From assembly GCF_031010175.1 (NCBI RefSeq), contig NZ_JAUAMB010000007.1, positions 1 through 64,000 on the forward strand: a DNA stretch of 64,000 bases, read 5' to 3'. Made by a program: the position numbers and the translations under genes. Of the stretch, positions 1 through 8,632 are shown in pieces (the first letter of the stretch is position 1; every line of letters starts with the position of its first letter). The notes under the pieces were generated by a model that did not search any database, had not been told where the DNA came from, and worked only from the letters and a program-made list of their open reading frames with translations. Source of the stretch: Halomonas sp. SpR1 (lineage in GTDB: Bacteria; Pseudomonadota; Gammaproteobacteria; Pseudomonadales; Halomonadaceae).

Positions 1-403
1 GGAAGGCGAACTGGGCTCTAACCCCCGGTTTATCATCAGTTCCCGTTACGACGACGGCTTCAAGCTTTACTACGAGCAATACTGCGCTCGGGGCGACATG
101 GAGAACCGGATCAAGGATCAACAGCTGAGCCTGTTTGCTGACCGCACTTCCAGCACGCACTGGTGGGCCAATCAATGGCGGCTGATCTTGTCGGGCTTCG
201 CCTATACGCTGTTCGAGCGGTTACGGACTTACCTGAAGAACACGCCCTTCGCAAGCATGAGTCCAAGCAACCTGAGGCTCAAACTTATCAAAGTGGGCGC
301 AGTTATCATCCGCAATACGCGTCGCATCCGAGTACTGATGAGTGACAGCTACCCCTATAAAGCGGCGCTATCCGATCTCGTCAGACGGTTGGTGCCGAAC
401 TGA
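1..403 (+). mobile_element. 3' part of an IS1380-like insertion sequence
   Basis: Inferred from the transposase fragment. The element continues upstream of base 1. I could not identify its right terminal inverted repeat in the bases after 403, so the true right boundary probably lies somewhere in the next 100 bases. Confidence 0.6.
2..403 (+). CDS. IS1380-family transposase, C-terminal part (5' end outside window)
   Basis: The reading frame is open from base 2 and ends at a TGA at 401-403, so about 133 C-terminal residues are visible. The segment reading YYEQYCARGDMENRIKDQQL followed by LFADRTS is the characteristic C-terminal block of IS1380-type DDE transposases, which continues into the conserved helices after the catalytic glutamate. 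The protein would catalyse transposition of its own element. The rest lies upstream of the window, so intactness cannot be judged. An internal ATG at 98 is not a real start because the family motif begins before it. Confidence 0.85.
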   Translation, partial: EGELGSNPRFIISSRYDDGFKLYYEQYCARGDMENRIKDQQLSLFADRTSSTHWWANQWRLILSGFAYTLFERLRTYLKNTPFASMSPSNLRLKLIKVGAVIIRNTRRIRVLMSDSYPYKAALSDLVRRLVPN

Positions 404-640
404 ATGCTCGGGCGCCTCCGGCCCGGCACAATGGGGGAAAGGGGGAAGTGTGTCTGAACGACGGAAAAGGGGTAAACAGTAGGCTATTTAAGGCGTGCCA
501 ATAGGTGTTTTACGGTATTACAGCCTGAGTGCGGTACTGGCAGAGGCGCTATGAGAAATCCGGGCTAGGGTTTCCCTGCACGCCAGTATAAAAATCAATT
601 AAGTCATTAAAAACATATATTTAAATATCCTTCGCGCGAG

Positions 641-657
641 TTGGCACACAAATAGCA
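641..657 (+). promoter_or_regulatory. Candidate sigma-54 (-24/-12) promoter for FNT-cynS
   Basis: TTGGCACACAAATAGCA keeps the GG and GC dinucleotides of the -24/-12 elements exactly 12 bases apart, and TGGCAC is perfect. The -12 element reads TAGC instead of TTGC. A nitrogen-controlled promoter would suit cyanate use as a nitrogen source. The implied 5' leader is about 200 nt long, which is a weakness of the call. Confidence 0.45.
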
Positions 658-754
658 CACACAAGTAGCAATAGCTAAACGGGAAAGATAAATGGAAAAG
701 CTTGGTGAAAAACCTATGTGAATAGTGCGATTGCGCCACGCGCTTAATCTCTTT

Positions 755-771
755 TGCACCAGGACGGCGCA
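755..771 (+). promoter_or_regulatory. NtrC-box-like dyad
   Basis: TGCACCAGGACGGCGCA matches the NtrC consensus TGCACCA-N3-TGGTGCA except for two T-to-C changes in the right arm. It lies about 100 bp downstream of the sigma-54-like promoter. That is an unusual place for an enhancer, although NtrC sites can act from downstream. Confidence 0.3.
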
Positions 772-870
772 GCCATCGGTTTTGTTGCTCCTATTTATTG
801 CTCTTATCAGGAAACACTAAAACTCTTGGAATAAGCGTCAATTAATCTAAATGACACAGGAGACATACAT

Positions 871-1683
871 ATGTCTTATCTAATGCCCAGTGAATTTGTC
901 ACCAAGTTGGTGGATCAAGGGGAGTCAAAAGTCTATATGGGGACGCGGGATACGCTTATCCGCGCTTTTATGGCGGGGGCGACCCTGGCGTTGGCGGTAA
1001 TTTTTGCCATCACTATCGCGACCCAAACAGGAAACTTCCTGATTGGGGCGCTGCTCTTTCCGGTGGGCTTCGTCATGCTCTATTTGATGGGCTATGACCT
1101 GCTGACCGGGGTTTTTACGCTGGTGCCTATTGCATGGCTCGACAAAAGGCCCGGGGTTACCCTGCCGCGAATGCTGAAGTGCTGGGCGCTGGTGGGGCTC
1201 GGCAACCTGGGAGGCGCCCTGTTTATCGCCACCTTTGGCTATCTGAATTTCACCATGGGCGGTACCGAGGAGATCAACGCTGTCGGCCAAACGATGATGA
1301 ACGTGGGTGAAAGTCGCACAGTGGGTTACCAGGAGGCGGGACTTGCCGGTTGGATTGTGCTCTTCCTGAGAGGCATGTTCTGCAACTGGATGGTATCCAT
1401 GGGCGTCGTAGGTGCCGCCATCTCGACAACGGTTTCCGGCAAAATCATGGCCATGTGGATGCCGATCATCGTGTTTTTCTATCTTGGTTTTGAGCACTCC
1501 GTGGTCAACATGTTCCTGTTCCCCATTGGCCTGATGATGGGCGCCGATTTCACCCTGTATCAATACATTATGTGGAACGAAATCCCTACGGTACTGGGCA
1601 ACTTGGTTGGCGGTCTGACGCTGGTAGGTTTGGTGCTCTATACCACCCACGTCCGTACTCAGCCCAAAAAAGTGTTGTCTTGA
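871..1683 (+). CDS. Formate/nitrite transporter (FNT) family channel, putative cyanate importer
   Basis: A 270-residue polytopic protein of normal FNT length (FocA/NirC family), probably a pentameric inner-membrane channel for small monovalent anions. Visible family marks are the RGMFCNW segment and the FEHSVVNM segment with the conserved pore histidine, and about six hydrophobic helices. The ATG at 871 has an AGGAG site 8 bases upstream. Cyanase follows after 54 bp on the same strand, so the two genes are probably co-transcribed. The linkage suggests the channel carries cyanate, though formate, nitrite or bicarbonate cannot be excluded. Family assignment is firm; the substrate is inference. 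Confidence 0.88.
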   Translation: MSYLMPSEFVTKLVDQGESKVYMGTRDTLIRAFMAGATLALAVIFAITIATQTGNFLIGALLFPVGFVMLYLMGYDLLTGVFTLVPIAWLDKRPGVTLPRMLKCWALVGLGNLGGALFIATFGYLNFTMGGTEEINAVGQTMMNVGESRTVGYQEAGLAGWIVLFLRGMFCNWMVSMGVVGAAISTTVSGKIMAMWMPIIVFFYLGFEHSVVNMFLFPIGLMMGADFTLYQYIMWNEIPTVLGNLVGGLTLVGLVLYTTHVRTQPKKVLS

Positions 1684-1737
1684 TCCAGTCGCCAAAAAAA
1701 GGGCGTCACTCGCCTTCCACTCTAGAGGAGAACCATA

Positions 1738-2178
1738 ATGGATAAGCTCGAAATGCGTCACACCCTGCTCGCCGCCAAAGCGCGCAACAAAATGAGCTGG
1801 GACGATATTGGTAAAGCGGTTGGCATGTCGCCGGTGTGGGTGGCCTCCGCCTGCTACGGCATGAACAGCGCCAGCGCCGATATCGCCCATAAGATTTGCG
1901 ATACCCTAGGTGTGGAGAACGATGTTGCCGTTGCCCTGGTAGCCTTCCCCACCAAAGCCTGGGATGAAGCGATCCCCCAGGATCCATTTATCTACCGCCT
2001 ATATGAGGTCGTCGGTGTGTACGGGGAGACCCTGAAAGACGTCGTGCAGGAAAAGTTTGGCGACGGCATTATGAGCGCCATCGACTTCACCATGGAGGTC
2101 GACAAAGTCGAAGACCCCAAGGGCGACCGGGTACTGCTCACTTTGAACGGCAAGTTTTTGCCCTATAAATCTTGGTAA
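1738..2178 (+). CDS. cynS: Cyanate hydratase (cyanase)
   Basis: A 146-residue cyanase. The family catalyses bicarbonate-dependent decomposition of cyanate to ammonia and carbon dioxide as a homodecamer in the cytoplasm. The N-terminal half (about 1-75) is a helix-turn-helix-like domain and the C-terminal half is the catalytic dimerisation domain. The catalytic residues of the E. coli enzyme (Arg96, Glu99, Ser122) correspond to Arg87, Glu90 and Ser113, with identical spacing. The start is preceded by TAGAGGAGAACC. There is no neighbouring carbonic anhydrase (cynT) or LysR-type cynR, unlike the E. coli operon. It provides nitrogen from cyanate or detoxifies it. Confidence 0.96.
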   Translation: MDKLEMRHTLLAAKARNKMSWDDIGKAVGMSPVWVASACYGMNSASADIAHKICDTLGVENDVAVALVAFPTKAWDEAIPQDPFIYRLYEVVGVYGETLKDVVQEKFGDGIMSAIDFTMEVDKVEDPKGDRVLLTLNGKFLPYKSW

Positions 2179-2198
2179 AACACAAGTGCTGGTAAGGC

Positions 2199-3041
2199 TC
2201 AGGTGAAAGACTCGAGCCTCGCCACGCTGCGTTCAACCGCCGAGCGATAACCAGCACCGAACAGCAGCAGGTGATTCAGCAACGGATAAAGCTGAAACAG
2301 CGCTTCACGCCTCGACCAGTCGGTCGGGGCGTCGCCGTCCCAGTAGGCGTCAAAAAACGCTTCGCCCGGCGAGCCAAATAGCGTCAGCATCGCCACGTCT
2401 ACCTCTGGGTAGTGGCGATACACCGCTGGATCGATAATCGCTGGCCCCTTGGTCGTGAAGAGCACATTCCCCGACCATAGGTCACCATGCAGCAAACTGG
2501 GCGGTGCATCGGATAACCAGCTCTCCAAATCCTGGGCCAAGCGCTCGATTCGCCCTCGCAATTCACCATCTAACAGCCCTTGCTGGTAACACGCTTCACA
2601 CAGCGGTAATAAACGACGCTCGCGCTGGAAGGCCCGTCCGTCATTAAGGGGAGCATTCGGCTGGGGCGTTTGCCCGCAGGCGTTATCCTGATGCCAGCCG
2701 TGGGCATCGCCAATCACACTGTGCAAACCGCGTAGCCCTTCGCCAAGCGCTGCTTCACTTTTCGCCCCACTGGGCACGGTGTCCAACGACTCAATGACCA
2801 GCCAGCCCGCTGACAACCCTAAGATCTCCGGCACCGCAAGCTTCTCGCAGGCACTTCGCAAGGCACGCAGTCCCTCGGCTTCGCCGTTTAGCCGCGCTGC
2901 GTCGTCGTGCTTAATCACCACCTGCCCCTGGCGCGTCTCCAGACGGTACACCGCGGCGATATCTCCCCCACTGAGCGGCTGCAAATTGCCAGTGGGGGTT
3001 AAGTCGATAGATTCCAATAGCTGGCTCAGGGTGGCATCCAT
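2199..3041 (-). CDS. Fructosamine-3-kinase family protein
   Basis: A protein-kinase-fold small-molecule kinase of the fructosamine kinase (YniA-like) family. The catalytic loop HGDLWSGNVLF and the following IIDPAVY metal-binding segment are typical. Such enzymes phosphorylate ketosamines or ribulosamines on glycated proteins, which starts their removal. I chose the ATG at 3041 (about 280 residues) because a GGGAGA site lies just upstream and the start MDATLSQLLES matches the usual family N-terminus; an in-frame start at 3110 would place the N-terminus inside a 30-bp palindrome. It converges on cynS with 20 bp between the stops. It lies downstream of transaldolase, separated by two hairpins. 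Confidence 0.85.
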   Translation of the reverse strand: MDATLSQLLESIDLTPTGNLQPLSGGDIAAVYRLETRQGQVVIKHDDAARLNGEAEGLRALRSACEKLAVPEILGLSAGWLVIESLDTVPSGAKSEAALGEGLRGLHSVIGDAHGWHQDNACGQTPQPNAPLNDGRAFQRERRLLPLCEACYQQGLLDGELRGRIERLAQDLESWLSDAPPSLLHGDLWSGNVLFTTKGPAIIDPAVYRHYPEVDVAMLTLFGSPGEAFFDAYWDGDAPTDWSRREALFQLYPLLNHLLLFGAGYRSAVERSVARLESFT

Positions 3042-3075
3042 GAGACTTTCTCCCTGTCCCCGAATGAATAACTGC

Positions 3076-3105
3076 GTCGGGGTTAGGGTGCACCCTAACC
3101 CCGAC
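3076..3105. repeat. Perfect 30-bp palindrome
   Basis: The 15-base arm GTCGGGGTTAGGGTG (3076-3090) is followed directly by its exact reverse complement (3091-3105), with no spacer. No T-run follows on either strand, so it is not a standard terminator. It lies 35 bp upstream of the fructosamine-kinase-like start and 20 bp past the tal stop. Confidence 0.85.
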
Positions 3106-3110
3106 ACCAT

Positions 3111-3132
3111 GGGCTAACCTGTATGTTAGCCC
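3111..3132 (-). promoter_or_regulatory. Hairpin straddling the tal stop codon
   Basis: Arms GGGCTAAC (3111-3118) and GTTAGCCC (3125-3132) enclose a 6-base loop. On the minus strand the hairpin includes the last codons and TAA of tal. It may stabilise the 3' end of the polyol mRNA or help to terminate it together with the adjacent palindrome. Confidence 0.5.
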
Positions 3133-4079
3133 AGCCGTTTATCGATCAGGCTCTCTAGCTCAAGCTGGTCATCGTGGAAGCGGCGGATACCTTCGGCCAG
3201 TTTGTCGGTGGCCATGGCGTCCTGACTGTGGCCCCAGCGGAAAGCGGCCTCGTTCAACGGTTCAACTGGTTTACCGCGGCCTTCGCCAGATTGAATCTGC
3301 GCATTTACGCTGCCTTCTGTTGCGTCCAGTTCCTCCAACAGCGCCGGCGAAATCGTCAGCCGTGGGCAGCCTGCCAGGGCAAGTACCTGGCCGGTGGTGC
3401 GGAAGCTTGCGCCCATGACCACGGTTTCATAGCCGCCCTGGTTGGCACGCTGGCAAACGCCTTGCACAAACTGAACGCCCGGGTCGTTTTCCGGCGTGTA
3501 ATCATTGCCGGTCTCTTTTTTGTACCAATCGGTCACGCGGCCAACAAAGGGAGAGATCAGAAACACCCCGGCATCAAAGCACGCCTGGGCCTGGGCATCG
3601 CTGAACAGCAGCGTCAGGTTGCATTGAATGCCCTCGCGCTCTAGCACCTCGGCGGCACGAATGCCTTCCCAGGTAGACGCCAGCTTGATGAGCACGCGAT
3701 CCCGCGACACACCGCGGGCATCGTACAACTCGATTAACTCGTGGGCTTTGGCAATGCTGGCCTGGGTATCAAACGACAGCCGCGCAGCGACTTCGGTAGA
3801 CACACGCCCAGGCACAACGGCTGCTATCTCGCTGCCCATGGCTACCGCCAGGCGATCAACGGCATGCTTAACCTGCTCTTCACGGCTGCCACCTGAGGCT
3901 TTTACGCTGCTTAGCTCTTCGTCAATCAGCGCTTGGTAACCGGACAGGCTAAACGCCTTGAGCAACAGCGAAGGATTGGTGGTGGCATCCTGAGGCTGAT
4001 AACGACGAATAGCGTCAAGATCACCGGTGTCGGCGACGACAAGCGAATGTTGCTTCAACTGTTGCAGCTGGCTGGTCAT
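3126..4079 (-). CDS. tal: Transaldolase
   Basis: A 317-residue class I transaldolase of normal TalA/TalB length. It transfers the dihydroxyacetone unit between sedoheptulose 7-phosphate and glyceraldehyde 3-phosphate in the non-oxidative pentose phosphate pathway. The Schiff-base lysine is Lys132 in [11 protein letters not shown], the same number as in E. coli, and the N-terminal [12 protein letters not shown] motif is present. AAGGAG precedes the ATG at 4079. It lies 34 bp downstream of xylB and is probably the last catabolic gene of the polyol operon, where it would help to recycle the xylulose 5-phosphate made by XylB. Confidence 0.95.
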   Translation of the reverse strand: MTSQLQQLKQHSLVVADTGDLDAIRRYQPQDATTNPSLLLKAFSLSGYQALIDEELSSVKASGGSREEQVKHAVDRLAVAMGSEIAAVVPGRVSTEVAARLSFDTQASIAKAHELIELYDARGVSRDRVLIKLASTWEGIRAAEVLEREGIQCNLTLLFSDAQAQACFDAGVFLISPFVGRVTDWYKKETGNDYTPENDPGVQFVQGVCQRANQGGYETVVMGASFRTTGQVLALAGCPRLTISPALLEELDATEGSVNAQIQSGEGRGKPVEPLNEAAFRWGHSQDAMATDKLAEGIRRFHDDQLELESLIDKRLG

Positions 4080-4113
4080 AAAATCTCCTTGATATTCGTC
4101 AAATGCTTAATAA

Positions 4114-5604
4114 TCACTTCACGCCGCCATGGCGTTGTTCAAGTGCTGCGCAGTAGCGCGCATAAATCGGTTGGTAGGCGGCCACCCGCTCCGGATGAGG
4201 GTCGGCCAGTGACTGGGCATCCAGGTGGACTAATTTTTCACACAGCGCTTCCAGGGTGACGCCCTCTGAACGCTGGTCGCACCAGGCCGCCTGTATCGCG
4301 GCGCCTAGCGCGGCCGCATCGGTAATTTCGGGGCAAATCACCTGGGTGTCGGTAATATCCGCCACCATCTGCCGCCACACGGGGCTTTTAGCGCCGCCAC
4401 CGATCAGCCGAATCTGACTGGCCCCGGCGGTTAAATCACCCAGCAATTCCAGCCCATAGCGTAGCCCGAAAGTGGCCCCCTCCACCACCGCCCGGCACAC
4501 ATTAGCCTGGGTGGTATTAAGACTGGTCAGGCCAAGGAAGTCCGCCGAGGCATCCGGCAGCATGGGCACCCGCTCGCCGTTGAAAAATGGCAGCACGGTA
4601 ACACCCTCGGCGCCTATGGGCGCGCTGGCCACTTTCTCTCCAAAAGCCGCCAAGTCTAAACCAAACAGCTCGCGTACCCGCGTAGTGGCCGACGTGACGT
4701 TCATGGTGCAGATCAGCGGTAGCCAGCCGCCGGTGCTGGAGCAGAAGTTGGCAACCATTGCGCTATCGCACTCAACAGGCGTCGCCGAATACGCGCAAAC
4801 AGTACCGGAAGTACCTAAACTCAGCGTGATCAGCCCCGGGGTAATATTGCCGGTACCGATAGCGCCGAGCATATTGTCGCCGCCACCGGAGGAGACGACC
4901 ACCTGATCGCCAAGCCCTAGTTCCCGGGCCACTTCTGAGCGTACATAACCTACCGGCTCATGGGCGTTCAGTACTCGGGGCAACACTCGAGTCGGGTCTA
5001 ATTCTGGGGCTATCTCTGAAAAAACATCCAGCTGCCAGCAGCGCTTGCGGGTATCGAAGTAGCCAGTGCCCGACGCATCGCCCGCTTCGGTGACGCGTTC
5101 TCCGGTAAGCCAGAAATTGAGGTAGTCGTGGGGTAGGAGCAGGCTCTCGATGCGTTTGTATGCATCCGGCTGACGCTCGCGCAACCAGGCGACCTTAGAG
5201 GCTGTATAACCGGTTTGCAGCACCAGCCCCAACCTGTCCAGACAGCCTGCTTCGCCACCCAGGCGGGTAACCAGATCAGCGTTCTGGGCACTGGTCTCGG
5301 TATCGCACCATAGCTTGGCGGGGTATACCGGCACGCCATCCCCATCGAGCGCCACCATACCGTGCTGCTGGCCGGAAACCCCGATACCGCGCACTTGGCT
5401 CGCCGATACAGCGGCTTTGTCCAGCGCGGCAAAAAACGCCTCTTTCAGGGCCGTCAGCCACTCGGCAGGCGATTGCTCGCGACGACCATTTTCGCCTTCG
5501 TCCAGGTGATGACCACGGCTTGCTTCAGCGAGTATTTTGCCTTGCTCAACGTCTACCACTACTACCTTGGTACTCTGAGTACCGCAATCGACCCCGATAT
5601 ACAT
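4114..5604 (-). CDS. xylB: Xylulokinase
   Basis: A 496-residue FGGY-family sugar kinase that phosphorylates D-xylulose with ATP to xylulose 5-phosphate. The N-terminal ATP-site motif YIGVDCGTQSTKV, the SGQQHGMV and LWCDTET motifs of xylulokinases, and GGGAKSPVWRQMVAD near the C-terminus are all present. The true start is the ATG at 5604, which shares its A with the TGA of the upstream dehydrogenase gene, so the two genes are translationally coupled. In this operon the substrate would come from D-arabitol oxidised by the mannitol dehydrogenase. Confidence 0.95.
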   Translation of the reverse strand: MYIGVDCGTQSTKVVVVDVEQGKILAEASRGHHLDEGENGRREQSPAEWLTALKEAFFAALDKAAVSASQVRGIGVSGQQHGMVALDGDGVPVYPAKLWCDTETSAQNADLVTRLGGEAGCLDRLGLVLQTGYTASKVAWLRERQPDAYKRIESLLLPHDYLNFWLTGERVTEAGDASGTGYFDTRKRCWQLDVFSEIAPELDPTRVLPRVLNAHEPVGYVRSEVARELGLGDQVVVSSGGGDNMLGAIGTGNITPGLITLSLGTSGTVCAYSATPVECDSAMVANFCSSTGGWLPLICTMNVTSATTRVRELFGLDLAAFGEKVASAPIGAEGVTVLPFFNGERVPMLPDASADFLGLTSLNTTQANVCRAVVEGATFGLRYGLELLGDLTAGASQIRLIGGGAKSPVWRQMVADITDTQVICPEITDAAALGAAIQAAWCDQRSEGVTLEALCEKLVHLDAQSLADPHPERVAAYQPIYARYCAALEQRHGGVK

Positions 5605-7091
5605 CAAAACGTCCCCTTAGATGCCGCCAGACCTTCTAGCGTAGCGCGTGCGCCGCGTTCGTGCAGTGACTTCAGGGCGGTTAAATAGGCTTTAACAAAA
5701 CGCGGAGCGTCGATTAAATCGCCAAACAGCTCACGGTTTTCGATAAAGGCCGTGGGCCGCGAGCGATTTTCGGCAGCAATCGCCATTAACGGCGCTTTTA
5801 AACGATCGACGATTTCAATCGGCTCGCCCTGCTCGTCTACCCCCTCAGCGTAGCGTGCCCAGCTGGCCACCACCGCAGCACTGCGTTCTATCTCGCCGTC
5901 CTGAGCCAACTGCTGGCGAATCACTGGCACTAACCATTTGGGAATGCGATCAGAGCTCTCGGCACAGAGTCGCGCCAAAGTATCTTTGATCTGCGGGTTG
6001 GCGAAACGCTCAATCAACGTTAAACGATAGCTTTCAAGATCGACCCCAGGTACCGGCGCCAGAGTGGGTGTGCCCTCTTCGCGCATATAACCAAGTAAAA
6101 AATCGACAAATAGCGGATCCTGACACACCTCGTGGGCGTAGCGGTATCCGGCTAAATAGCCAAAATAGGTCAACGCTTGGTGACTGGCGTTGAGCAGGCG
6201 CAGCTTCATCAATTCGTAGGGCTCGACATCCTCCACGACTTGGACACCCACTTTATCAAACGCTGGGCGCCCGAGGGAGAAGTGATCTTCCAATACCCAC
6301 TGGGTGAAGGGTTCGCAGACTACCGGCCAAGCGTCCTCTACACCAAAGCGCTGACTCAGTTCGTCAATATCCGTGGTCGACGTTACCGGCGTAATACGAT
6401 CCACCATCGCGTTGGGGAACGCTACCTCGGCTGCCAGCCAGGCGCCTAACTCGGCATCCCGCGCCTGGGCATAGGCGCCGAACATGCGCTTGGCCACGTC
6501 GCCGTTGCCTTGAATGTTATCGCAGGACATTACGGTAAACGGTGCGATGCCCCGGGCACGGCGGCGGGCAAGTGCCTCCACCACTAGCCCGAAACTGGTA
6601 GTGGGCTGAGTGGGATTAGCAAGATCAGCCTCGACCTGAGGGTTTTCAAGATCGAATTCGCCGCTCACCGGGTGAAAGTTGTAACCGCCCTCGGTCACCG
6701 TCAGCGACACAATACGAATCGCCGGATCGGCCATCTGCTCAATCACGGCCTCAGTCTCTTCCGGCGCAAACAGGTAGTTCACTATGCTGCCAATGACTCT
6801 TGGTTCGTACTGGCCGTCAGGATGTTTGACCACCAGGGTGTAGAGATAGTCCTGCGCTGCCAGCGCCTGCTGCATGCGTTTATCGCCAGGCATCACGCCC
6901 ACGCCCACAATGCCCCAGTCCAGCGCTTCGCCCTGGTTCATCAACGTATCCAGGTACATCGCTTGGTGGGCGCGGTGAAAGCCGCCTACCCCGATATGCA
7001 CAATACCGGGGGTAAGCGTTTTGCGGTCATAGGTTGGTTTGGCAACATCGACGGTTAGCTTGCCCAGGTTGTGATTGTTAAGACGGGTCAT
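5604..7091 (-). CDS. mtlK: Mannitol 2-dehydrogenase (polyol-specific long-chain dehydrogenase)
   Basis: A 495-residue polyol-specific long-chain dehydrogenase/reductase. The family oxidises D-mannitol to D-fructose and often D-arabitol to D-xylulose with NAD. The N-terminal cofactor motif VHIGVGGFHRAHQA and the catalytic segment KLRLLNASH are present; Lys296, Asn301 and His304 match the Lys-Asn-His triad of Pseudomonas fluorescens mannitol dehydrogenase with an offset of one. It is coupled to xylB by a one-base overlap and lies 70 bp downstream of the P-loop kinase gene. The order mtlK-xylB follows the Rhodobacter sphaeroides polyol operon. Confidence 0.93.
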   Translation of the reverse strand: MTRLNNHNLGKLTVDVAKPTYDRKTLTPGIVHIGVGGFHRAHQAMYLDTLMNQGEALDWGIVGVGVMPGDKRMQQALAAQDYLYTLVVKHPDGQYEPRVIGSIVNYLFAPEETEAVIEQMADPAIRIVSLTVTEGGYNFHPVSGEFDLENPQVEADLANPTQPTTSFGLVVEALARRRARGIAPFTVMSCDNIQGNGDVAKRMFGAYAQARDAELGAWLAAEVAFPNAMVDRITPVTSTTDIDELSQRFGVEDAWPVVCEPFTQWVLEDHFSLGRPAFDKVGVQVVEDVEPYELMKLRLLNASHQALTYFGYLAGYRYAHEVCQDPLFVDFLLGYMREEGTPTLAPVPGVDLESYRLTLIERFANPQIKDTLARLCAESSDRIPKWLVPVIRQQLAQDGEIERSAAVVASWARYAEGVDEQGEPIEIVDRLKAPLMAIAAENRSRPTAFIENRELFGDLIDAPRFVKAYLTALKSLHERGARATLEGLAASKGTF

Positions 7092-7161
7092 GGGACTCTC
7101 CAGCCAAGGCCTACTTGGCGCGATTGGGTGAATAAAAGCGGATAAAGACGATATACGAGCA

Positions 7162-7788
7162 CTAGCGCCAGCGCTGGTCAGGCGGTAAACAGCAACTTTT
7201 CACTAACTGCGCGTTGAGCATATCTTTATGGTGGGTGCGCTCCAGCGCCCCAGCGCGATCCTGGCCCATTTCAAGCCAGCGATTGATCAGCCGATCAACC
7301 AGCACGACGTCGTCGACATCTATAAACAGCGTCCAATCGAACAGCGGGCGCAGTTCACGCCAAGGGGACCGGTCAAGCAGTAGGTAGTTGCCCTCGACAA
7401 TAACGATGCGCTGTTCAAGGGTAATCAGACGTCCACCGGCACGGGCTAAGTCCAGCGGGCGATCAAACACCGGCACCGCTACCGTGTGGCTAGCGTGGCG
7501 GATGCGTTCGAGGTCGCAGCGAAGTCCCTCCACATCGAAGGTATGGGGCGCACCTTTTACCGGCACCTGCTGCTCGCCCAGCACGGCGTTATCGAAGTGG
7601 TAGCCGTCCATGGGCACTAGCCCAGCTTGGCCTGGCAGGCGTTGATTAATGGCAGCGCAGAGCTGAGCGCTGCGGTAGGATTTTCCTGCCCCCGGTGGCC
7701 CTGCCAGCGCTACCAGATAGCGTGAGGCGCCTTCAGCGGCGCCAATAATCTGCCGGGCTAAGGTATCTAGATCAGGGGTCATGACCAT
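7162..7788 (-). CDS. P-loop kinase of the uridine/pantothenate kinase-like family, possible fructokinase
   Basis: A 208-residue P-loop kinase with Walker A GPPGAGKS near residue 30, an acidic substrate motif MDGYHFDN near residue 60, and a Walker-B-like IVIVEGNYLLL segment. It resembles YggC/FrcK-type proteins seen next to sugar transport operons. Since sorbitol and mannitol oxidation both yield fructose here, phosphorylation of fructose or a related sugar is a reasonable inference but is unproven. Two in-frame ATGs (7788 and 7782) are possible starts, each just after the TGA of the sorbitol dehydrogenase gene, so translation is likely coupled. Confidence 0.75.
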   Translation of the reverse strand: MVMTPDLDTLARQIIGAAEGASRYLVALAGPPGAGKSYRSAQLCAAINQRLPGQAGLVPMDGYHFDNAVLGEQQVPVKGAPHTFDVEGLRCDLERIRHASHTVAVPVFDRPLDLARAGGRLITLEQRIVIVEGNYLLLDRSPWRELRPLFDWTLFIDVDDVVLVDRLINRWLEMGQDRAGALERTHHKDMLNAQLVKSCCLPPDQRWR

Positions 7789-7789
7789 C

Positions 7790-8575
7790 TCAGCTCATCC
7801 AGTTGCCGCCATCGACATTGAGCGTCTGAGCGACCACGTAGTCACTGTCTTGGCTGGCCAAAAACACGGCGGCGCCAGTGTGATCTTCGGGAAGCCCCAT
7901 ACGCCCAAACGGCACTGCCTCACCCACGAGGCGCTTCTTCTCGCCGAGTGGGCGGTTTTCATAGCGGGCAAACAGCGCGTCGACTTCTTCCCACATCGGC
8001 GTATCCACCACGCCGGGGGCGATGCCATTAACGTTGATGCGGTGTTTGATGAGATCCAAGCCGCTGGATTGGGTGAGGCTGATGACAGCGGCTTTGCTAG
8101 CGCAGTAAACGCTTACCAGTGCTTCACCGCGACGACCTGCCTGGGAAGCCATATTGATAATTTTTCCCCCCTGGCCGCGGGCCACCATCGAACGGGCAAC
8201 CGCTTGCAGGGTGAAGAACATTCCTTTGGTATTGACCGCAAACTGCTTGTCGAAGCTCGCCTCGGCCACCTCAAGCACCGGCGCCATATCAAAGACGGCG
8301 GCGTTATTGACCAGAATATCGATGCCGCCAAAGCGCTTGTTTACCGCCTCTACCATGGCATCTATCGAGGCCTGAACGCAGACATTGAGCTCAACCCCCA
8401 TCACCTTTTCACTAGGCGCCTGCTGCTGCAGTGTCGCCACTGCATCATCAATGTCAAGGCGATCAATATCCGCCACCACAACGCTGGCGCCTTCGCTTAT
8501 ATAGCGCTGGGCAATGGCCAATCCGATGCCCCGCGCGCCGCCGGTAATCACCGCGACTTTGTTGTTTAGCTTCAT
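7790..8575 (-). CDS. smoS: Sorbitol dehydrogenase (short-chain, SmoS/PolS type)
   Basis: A 261-residue classical short-chain dehydrogenase with NAD motif TGGARGIG, the NNAA segment and the YCASK catalytic pair. The middle KIINMASQAGRRGEALV and the C-terminal end TLNVDGGNWMS closely resemble Rhodobacter sphaeroides SmoS, which oxidises D-glucitol to D-fructose and also galactitol and L-iditol. It lies between the HAD gene (57 bp upstream) and the P-loop kinase gene. It acts in the cytoplasm on sugar alcohols imported by SmoEFGK. Confidence 0.93.
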   Translation of the reverse strand: MKLNNKVAVITGGARGIGLAIAQRYISEGASVVVADIDRLDIDDAVATLQQQAPSEKVMGVELNVCVQASIDAMVEAVNKRFGGIDILVNNAAVFDMAPVLEVAEASFDKQFAVNTKGMFFTLQAVARSMVARGQGGKIINMASQAGRRGEALVSVYCASKAAVISLTQSSGLDLIKHRINVNGIAPGVVDTPMWEEVDALFARYENRPLGEKKRLVGEAVPFGRMGLPEDHTGAAVFLASQDSDYVVAQTLNVDGGNWMS

Positions 8576-8632
8576 CGTTATGCTCTCATTTATCGCTGCG
8601 CCGTTATTGCCGGAAACCCTTCATTAAATGAC

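Larger units (their letters stand above)
404..870. other. 467-bp intergenic region between the IS and the FNT-cynS operon
   Basis: No credible coding sequence is seen. The left part probably holds the end of the insertion sequence. The right part holds a sigma-54-like promoter (641-657), an NtrC-box-like dyad (755-771) and an A/T-rich stretch near 590-630. An AGGAG ribosome-binding site lies at 858-862, 8 bases before the FNT start codon. Confidence 0.6.

Noticed and set aside
925..1890. Long minus-strand open frame (321 codons) under the FNT and cyanase genes
   Set aside because: It is antisense to two well-recognised genes and its product is rich in His, Arg and Gln with no known motif.
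3076..3105. 30-bp palindrome as a classical terminator
   Set aside because: No T-run follows on either strand; kept only as a repeat of unknown role.
7781..8569. Open frame of 262 codons on the plus strand opposite sorbitol dehydrogenase
   Set aside because: Mirror of the real gene; the product has no recognisable domain.
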